NCBI GenBank assembly: GCA_964481035.1
Contig: CAYZSE010000047.1
Location: 1-21,412, forward strand
DNA: 21,412 bases
Origin: JAAAPF01 sp964481035
GTDB taxonomy: Bacteria > Pseudomonadota > Alphaproteobacteria > Geminicoccales > Geminicoccaceae
Direction of reading: 5' to 3'
Made by a program: the position numbers and the translations under genes. The stretch's first letter is position 1. The number at the start of each line of letters is the position of its first letter. The notes beneath the pieces are model-generated. The model did no database searches, was not told where the DNA came from, and worked only from the letters and a program-made list of their open reading frames with translations. This document shows positions 16,770 through 21,412 of this stretch, piece after piece.

Positions 16770-19700
16770 GTGACGCCGGCGCGGTCTCGGGCTACGAGCT
16801 GATCGGCTCCACCGTCGCCGTCACCTTCTCCAACGGCGAGACGCTCACGGGCTCGCTGTTCGAGGACGGCACCCTCGGTGGGGCACAGGTCGTCCTCGAA
16901 GGCGGCACCACGGCCGCGCCCACCATCGAGATCGTGGGGGCCGGGGCCGACGAAGTCGCCAGCCTGCCGGGAACGCAGGTCACGGTCACCGGTCCGGACC
17001 CCATCGTGCGGGTCACCGGCACGCCTGGCGAAGAGGTGGCGCTGCTGCAGATGGACGCGCGGCTGTTCATCGCTTCGGGCGACGCGCCCTTCAACGTCAG
17101 CGCCGACGAACTGCCGTTCTACGCCAACGAGGCGATGGCAGGCAAAACCGTGTACACGGGCGAAATCGGGCCCGGCGGCTTCGTCGACATCCCGGTCGCC
17201 CTGTTGACGACCGACGGCGGCGCGACGCCCGACGGCGGCCTCAACCACTTCGTCGCGGTGACCTCGTCGACGCCCTACGCCGTGGATCAGGCGACCAGCG
17301 AGACCAGCAACACCCTGGTCGTGCGCCAGGGCTCGGCGCTGGTCTTCGACGAGTCCGGCACCGTCCAGTTCGACGGGACCAACGCGACGGTGATCGAGCT
17401 GCCGCACGACCCCACGCGCGAGATTGCCGCCGGGACCATCGCCTTCTCCTTCGCCCCCGCGGACACCAGCGGCTTCCAGGGGCTCTACTCCAAGGATGCC
17501 TCGGGTTTCAGCGGCGGCGGCAACCACTTCGTCGTCTACCTGCAAGGCTCGACGCTGATCGCCCGCTTTCAGGACGGCACCAGCTCGGCGGAGTTCGATG
17601 TCCCAGGCATCGAGGCCGGGACCGAGTACGAGATCGCGGCCACCTTCGGTCCTGGCGGGGTCGGTCTGTGGGTCGACGGCAACCTCGTCGAATCCGCACC
17701 GCTAATCATGGACTGGAGCGACGGCGGCAATACCGAGTTCGAGCAGTGGGGCGGCCGCGGCTGGGCGAGCAGCAGCGGCGAGGCGGGCTTCGATGCGCCG
17801 TTCGAGGGCACCATCTCCGACCGGCAGATCTTCGCCAGCGTGCTCACGGCCTCGGAGATCGCCGCTCTCGCGGGCACCTCGTCCGGCGCCAACACGCCGC
17901 CCGACGCGGCCGAAGACGCCGCGGCCGGCGACGAGGACACGGTGATCTCGGGCAGCGTCCTCACCAACGACAGCGACGCCGAAGGCAGCGTGCTGACCGC
18001 TGCCCTCGTCTCCGGCGTGGCGAACGGCTCGCTGACGCTGAACCCCGACGGCACGTTCGACTACACGCCGAACGCCGACTTCAACGGGGAGGACTCGTTC
18101 ACCTATGTTGCCAATGACGGCCTCAGCGACAGCGCGCCGGCGACGGTCACCATCACCGTGAACCCGGTGAACGACGATCCGGTCGCGGTGGACGACGCGG
18201 CGCAGACCCTACTGCAGACCCCCGTGGTCATCGACGTGCTCGCGAACGACCTCGACGTCGACGGCGACACGCTGGCCGTCGTCGCGGTCACCGACGGCGC
18301 CAACGGTGCCGTCGTCGACAACGCCGACGGCACCGTCACCTATACGGCGGCGGGCGGGTCCATCGGCGACGACAGCTTCACCTACACGGTCGACGACCAG
18401 GCGGGCGGGGCTTCCTCGACGGCGACCGTCACCGTGACGGTGCTCGACGCACCGAACAGCGCACCCGTGGCGAACGAGGATACCGTCTTCGGCGACGAGG
18501 ACACGGTGATCAGCGGCGCCGTCCTCGCCAACGACACGGACGACAACCTGGGCGACACGCTGACGGCGGTGCTCGTCGCCGGCGTATCCAACGGCACGCT
18601 GACCCTGAACGCCGACGGCACGTTCGACTACACGCCGAACGCCGACTTCAATGGGGAGGACTCGTTCACCTACGTCGCCAACGACGGCCTCGCGGACAGT
18701 GCGCCGGCGACCGCCACGATCGCCGTGGCGCCGGTGAACGACGCGCCGGTGGCGAACGACGACAGCGCCGCGGGCGGGCAAGGGCAGCCGATCGTCATCG
18801 ACCTCCTCGCCAACGACGAGGACGTCGACGGCGACGCGCTGACGATCGGCGCGCTCGCGACGACCAGTGACGGGACCGTCGTCGACAACGGTGACGGCAC
18901 GGTGACCTTCACCTCGGGGCCCGACTTCGAGGGCGCGGCGACCTTCACCTACACGGCCTTCGACGGCACGGTGGCGAGCGAGGCGGCGACGGTTTCGGTC
19001 GCCGTCAGCGCGTTCCCGGTCCCGATCTTCGACGAGCCGGCCGCCGTCACCTTCGACGGGACGGCCAACGACGTGATCGAATTGCCGCATGACGACATCT
19101 ACGAAATCTCGGCCGGCAGCGTGGCCTTCACCTTCACGGCGGCGGACACCAGCGGGGCGCAGGGCCTGTTCGTCAAGGACGCCTCCTCCTTGGCCGGCGG
19201 CGGCAACCACTTCGCGCTCTACCTGGAGGGATCGACGCTGAGCGCCCGCTTCCAGGATGGCAACAGCGCCAGTCTGACGGTGCCGGGCATCGTCGCCGGC
19301 GTCGACTACGACGTCGCCATCACCTTCGATAATTCCGGCGGCAAGGTGTATCTCGACGGCAGCGAGGTCGCGAGCACGACCACGGTCACGATGGACTGGA
19401 GCGATGGCCCCAATCAGGAGTTCATCCAATGGGGCGGCCGCGGCTGGGCCAGTGCGACCGGCGCTCCCGGCTTCGATGCGCCGTTCGATGGCACCATCTC
19501 CAACCGGAAGATCTACGACGTCGCCCTGACGACGGCGCAGATCGTCGAGCTGCAGGGCGGCGGCAGCCCGTCCAACGGGGATCCGGTGGCCGGCGACGAT
19601 GCGGTTAGCACCGCGGAGGACGAATCCGTCAACTTCGACCCGACGGCGAACGACATCGACCCCGACGGCGATACGCCGCAGGTCACGCTCGTCGAGCCTG

Positions 19701-20710
19701 GCCAGGAGCCGGCGAACGGGGCGGCGACCATCGAGGCCGACGGGACGGTGACCTACACGCCGAACGCCGACTTCAACGGCATCGACACGTTCACGCTGGT
19801 GATCGAGGACGGCAACGGCGGCATCGACACCTCGGTGGTCGACGTCACCGTGACGCCCGAGCCGGACCTCCCGGTTGCGGCGGACGACACGGCCACGGTC
19901 CAGGTCGGCGGCTCCGTCGTCATCGACGTCCTCGCCAACGACACCGACGCCGATGGCGACACGCTGACGGTGACCGCTGCGGGTGCGGGGGCGAGCTCCG
20001 GAACCGTGTCGAACAACGGTGACGGCACGGTGACCTACACCTCAACCGGCACCACGGCCGCATCCGAGACCTTTTCGTACGACGTCACGGACGGCACGAG
20101 CACCGTGTCGGCGTCGGTGACGGTGACGGTGACGGAGGCCGCGGTCCCGGTCTTCTCGCAACGGGGCGCCAAGACCTACTCGGGTTCCTCAGCCGACGTC
20201 GACAACTACGATCCGGCCGACCTGTCCGCGTTGGAGATCACGGAAGGCACCATCGTCTTCTCGTTCGTCGACGCCGACCCGAGCGTGCGCCAGGGCTTGG
20301 TCGTCAAGGATGCGTCCGGCGCCGCCGGTGGCGGCAACCACTTCGCCGCCCTCATCGACGGCGGCGACCTCGACGTGCGGTTCCAGAATGCGGACGGGCA
20401 AACGATCCTGTCCGCCGACATCGACGCCGACGTCGAGTACGAGGTCGCGGCGACGTTCGATGAGGATGGGGTGGCGCTCTACGTCGATGGCGTCCTTGAG
20501 GACTCCGACCCTCTCGTCATGGATTGGACGAGCAACGTCGAGTGGCTGCAGGTGGGCGGCCTCGGCTGGGGCAGCTCCTCCGGCAGCGGTTCATTCACCA
20601 ATCCGTTCTCGGGGCAGATCGCCGACGTGGCGATCTACGATGAGGTGCTGAGCGCGCAGGCGATCGCCGACTTGGCAGGTGAGAGCTCCATCGGTGCCAC
20701 GTTGATCTGA
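16715..20710 (+). CDS. Giant mosaic extracellular-type protein, C-terminal third (LamG and cadherin-like domains); same gene as the part starting at 9972
   Basis: The frame beginning at 16715 repeats the last 18 residues of the upstream part (FFFTTDVDPNSIQDVPGA) and continues to a TGA at 20708-20710. First comes an unassigned beta-rich stretch to about 17330. LamG-like domain 1 follows (17337-17880; ALVFDESGTVQFDG, GGGNHFVVYLQG, WGGRGWASSSG), then four cadherin-like domains (17891-19015; PNADFNGEDSFTYVANDG, VIDVLANDLDVDGDTL), LamG 2 (19018-19560), two more cadherin-like domains (19574-20140) and LamG 3 (20145-20680). The protein ends shortly after LamG 3 with SSIGATLI. With the overlap collapsed, the whole gene is about 3,528 codons, counting the first gap as 100 nt. 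LamG and cadherin-like repeats are calcium-dependent adhesion and sugar-binding modules, so a large surface or secreted adhesin is likely. There are no RTX nonapeptides, LPXTG, PEP-CTERM or autotransporter barrel; type I secretion via an atypical C-terminal signal is possible but unproven. Confidence 0.9.
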   Translation, partial: FFFTTDVDPNSIQDVPGAGDAGAVSGYELIGSTVAVTFSNGETLTGSLFEDGTLGGAQVVLEGGTTAAPTIEIVGAGADEVASLPGTQVTVTGPDPIVRVTGTPGEEVALLQMDARLFIASGDAPFNVSADELPFYANEAMAGKTVYTGEIGPGGFVDIPVALLTTDGGATPDGGLNHFVAVTSSTPYAVDQATSETSNTLVVRQGSALVFDESGTVQFDGTNATVIELPHDPTREIAAGTIAFSFAPADTSGFQGLYSKDASGFSGGGNHFVVYLQGSTLIARFQDGTSSAEFDVPGIEAGTEYEIAATFGPGGVGLWVDGNLVESAPLIMDWSDGGNTEFEQWGGRGWASSSGEAGFDAPFEGTISDRQIFASVLTASEIAALAGTSSGANTPPDAAEDAAAGDEDTVISGSVLTNDSDAEGSVLTAALVSGVANGSLTLNPDGTFDYTPNADFNGEDSFTYVANDGLSDSAPATVTITVNPVNDDPVAVDDAAQTLLQTPVVIDVLANDLDVDGDTLAVVAVTDGANGAVVDNADGTVTYTAAGGSIGDDSFTYTVDDQAGGASSTATVTVTVLDAPNSAPVANEDTVFGDEDTVISGAVLANDTDDNLGDTLTAVLVAGVSNGTLTLNADGTFDYTPNADFNGEDSFTYVANDGLADSAPATATIAVAPVNDAPVANDDSAAGGQGQPIVIDLLANDEDVDGDALTIGALATTSDGTVVDNGDGTVTFTSGPDFEGAATFTYTAFDGTVASEAATVSVAVSAFPVPIFDEPAAVTFDGTANDVIELPHDDIYEISAGSVAFTFTAADTSGAQGLFVKDASSLAGGGNHFALYLEGSTLSARFQDGNSASLTVPGIVAGVDYDVAITFDNSGGKVYLDGSEVASTTTVTMDWSDGPNQEFIQWGGRGWASATGAPGFDAPFDGTISNRKIYDVALTTAQIVELQGGGSPSNGDPVAGDDAVSTAEDESVNFDPTANDIDPDGDTPQVTLVEPGQEPANGAATIEADGTVTYTPNADFNGIDTFTLVIEDGNGGIDTSVVDVTVTPEPDLPVAADDTATVQVGGSVVIDVLANDTDADGDTLTVTAAGAGASSGTVSNNGDGTVTYTSTGTTAASETFSYDVTDGTSTVSASVTVTVTEAAVPVFSQRGAKTYSGSSADVDNYDPADLSALEITEGTIVFSFVDADPSVRQGLVVKDASGAAGGGNHFAALIDGGDLDVRFQNADGQTILSADIDADVEYEVAATFDEDGVALYVDGVLEDSDPLVMDWTSNVEWLQVGGLGWGSSSGSGSFTNPFSGQIADVAIYDEVLSAQAIADLAGESSIGATLI
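17891..19018 (+). repeat. Tandem two-domain repeat (cadherin-like A-B, A-B), period about 567 bp
   Basis: Domains 1 and 3 of this block are nearly identical in part (FDYTPNADFNGEDSFTYVA in both, DNA almost the same from about 18045 and 18612). Domains 2 and 4 align with the same offset (GTCATCGAC at 18227 and 18794). Both offsets are exactly 567 bp, so the duplicated unit is a pair of domains, about 189 residues. Confidence 0.85.
19574..20140 (+). repeat. Third, diverged copy of the cadherin-like A-B pair
   Basis: Anchor points in A (CGAACGCCGA at 18069 and 19761) and in B (GTCATCGAC at 18227 and 19919) are both offset by exactly 1692 bp from the first pair. The order A-B is kept, but identity is lower than between pairs one and two. 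A LamG domain separates it from the second pair. Confidence 0.75.
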
Positions 20711-21040
20711 TCGTCGCTTCCGCCACGCCTGCATCGGCCGGTCGGCTTCACCTTCCTCGCGGAGGGTGGGCCCGACCGACCTTCGAGCAGCGTTGCGATC
20801 ACCTTCAACGCCAAGGTCACGGGCGTGGGCCATGCCACTGCAGCTCGCCAGGACCGGCAAAGCCTGCGACACGGCGCGTCGCAGGCGGTCGGCCGACACC
20901 GACAACAGCCGAGGGAAGCCAGCGCGCGTGGCTGCGCGGTGTGGCGCGGCCGCCGCTCGTGCATTGCCTCGCCATCGGCGCAGCGGTGTCCCCCCTGTTC
21001 GCCAGGCTCGACGACCGCCCGCGGACGTGGGGCTCCGGGG
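20711..21040. other. Spacer between the giant gene and the IS element
   Basis: 330 bp without a recognisable gene on either strand; open frames here are short, Arg/Pro-rich and unlike known proteins. It holds a long imperfect hairpin at 20736-20781. A second, perfect one has arms GCCTGCGAC (20862-20870) and GTCGCAGGC (20878-20886) with a 7-nt loop. Confidence 0.6.
20736..20781 (+). terminator. Long hairpin downstream of the giant gene
   Basis: Arms 20736-20752 and 20765-20781 pair over 17 positions with two mismatches and two G-U pairs, around a 12-nt loop. It begins 26 bp after the stop. No T-run follows, so it may act as a factor-dependent terminator or a 3'-end protector. Confidence 0.4.
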
Positions 21041-21412
21041 TGTAGCGGTCCACAGTTTTGAGACACGGCGTTTGCATCAGGCGGCCATGGCCATGGTGGT
21101 CTGCGCCGCTCGTACCTGGGCGGGCGTTCGGTAGCCGTGACGCTGGAGGATCCAGCCGGCGTCGTAGGCATTCTTGAACGCGTGCAGGGCGTGGCGGAGC
21201 TCGTCGACGGTGTCGAAGCGCCGCTGCCAGAGCAGGTTCTCCTTCAGGACGCGGATGAAGCGCTCGGCGCAGCCGTTGCCCTCGGGCTCGCGAACGAACG
21301 CGGGCGAGCTTTCGAGGCCGAGGAAGGCGACCTCGGCCTGGAAGTCGTCGGACACGAACTGGCTGCCGTGGTCGTGGCGCAGCTTGGTGCCGGCGGCGAT
21401 GCCTTCGCCGAA
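21041..21412 (-). mobile_element. IS3-family insertion sequence, right end (element runs off the window)
   Basis: The coding strand is minus. The outer end is placed at 21041, where TGTAGCGGTCCACAGTTTTG begins; it starts with TG as IS3 ends do and lies 36 bp beyond the transposase stop. The other end and the target duplication are outside view. The base triplet next to the end is GGG (21038-21040), a candidate 3-bp target copy. Confidence 0.85.
21077..21412 (-). CDS. IS3-family transposase OrfB (integrase core), C-terminal part; cut by the right window edge
   Basis: The minus frame is open from the window edge to a TGA at 21077 (111 residues seen). It starts inside the catalytic core: the second Asp lies in LRHDHGSQFVSDDF, and the catalytic Glu in EPEGNGCAERFIRVLKENLLW comes after exactly 35 intervening residues, with Lys seven residues later. 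This is the D-D(35)E(7)K pattern of IS3 and retroviral-type integrases. The tail RHGYRTPAQVRAAQ is typical of the IS3 family. The first catalytic Asp, OrfA and the frameshift site are outside the window, so whether the element is active cannot be judged; the visible part is intact. Confidence 0.95.
   Translation of the reverse strand, partial: FGEGIAAGTKLRHDHGSQFVSDDFQAEVAFLGLESSPAFVREPEGNGCAERFIRVLKENLLWQRRFDTVDELRHALHAFKNAYDAGWILQRHGYRTPAQVRAAQTTMAMAA

Noticed and set aside
17891..20140. Regular DNA repeats in the giant gene as a CRISPR-like array
   Set aside because: The repeats are coding, long (567 bp) and in frame; there are no short palindromic repeats with spacers and no cas genes.

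Overview
The window comes from a GC-rich proteobacterium, most likely an alphaproteobacterium. The signs are a CtrA-type half-site pair in front of motA, a plcP-btaA-btaB gene trio known mainly from Alphaproteobacteria, strong G/C preference at third codon positions, and several TTG/GTG starts with 4-nt stop/start overlaps. The genus cannot be fixed from the sequence.

Left part (1-9198): ordinary tightly packed chromosome. A creatinase/M24 peptidase gene runs off the left edge on the minus strand, divergent from ferrochelatase hemH. Then come motA (flagellar stator) without an adjacent motB, two tiny overlapping genes of unknown function, and a GNAT acetyltransferase overlapping a SulP anion transporter by 4 nt. 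A ZIP metal transporter is convergent with the SulP gene, 2 nt away. Next is a metallophosphoesterase of PlcP type followed by btaA and btaB. Together these three can turn membrane phospholipids into diacylglycerol and then into the phosphorus-free betaine lipid DGTS. A tRNA-Ser(CGA) gene closes this part.

Middle (9199-9971): about 770 bp without a convincing gene. It is GC-rich at first and then has an AT-rich island with direct repeats and two perfect palindromes. It looks like the control region of the giant gene that follows.

Right part (9972-20710): one giant gene broken by two 100-N assembly gaps. It encodes a mosaic extracellular-type protein of roughly 3,500 residues. In order it carries a glucose/sorbosone-dehydrogenase-like beta-propeller, a calcium-loop linker, an unassigned region, seven cadherin-like (VCBS/Big-type) domains, four malectin-like domains, two Calx-beta-like domains and three LamG-like domains. 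The second gap is an assembly artefact: the same 55 bp flank it on both sides, and collapsing them restores one uninterrupted reading frame. The C-terminal third grew by duplication of a two-domain unit and of a [cadherin-cadherin-LamG] module. There is no N-terminal Sec signal, no RTX repeat and no secretion machinery in view.

Right edge (20711-21412): a non-coding spacer with two hairpins, then the end of an IS3-family element whose transposase runs off the window. The stretch between the tRNA and the IS has the look of an accessory region. The best candidates for unusual biology are the giant mosaic protein with its operator-like upstream region and, as a coherent pathway, the plcP-btaAB operon.
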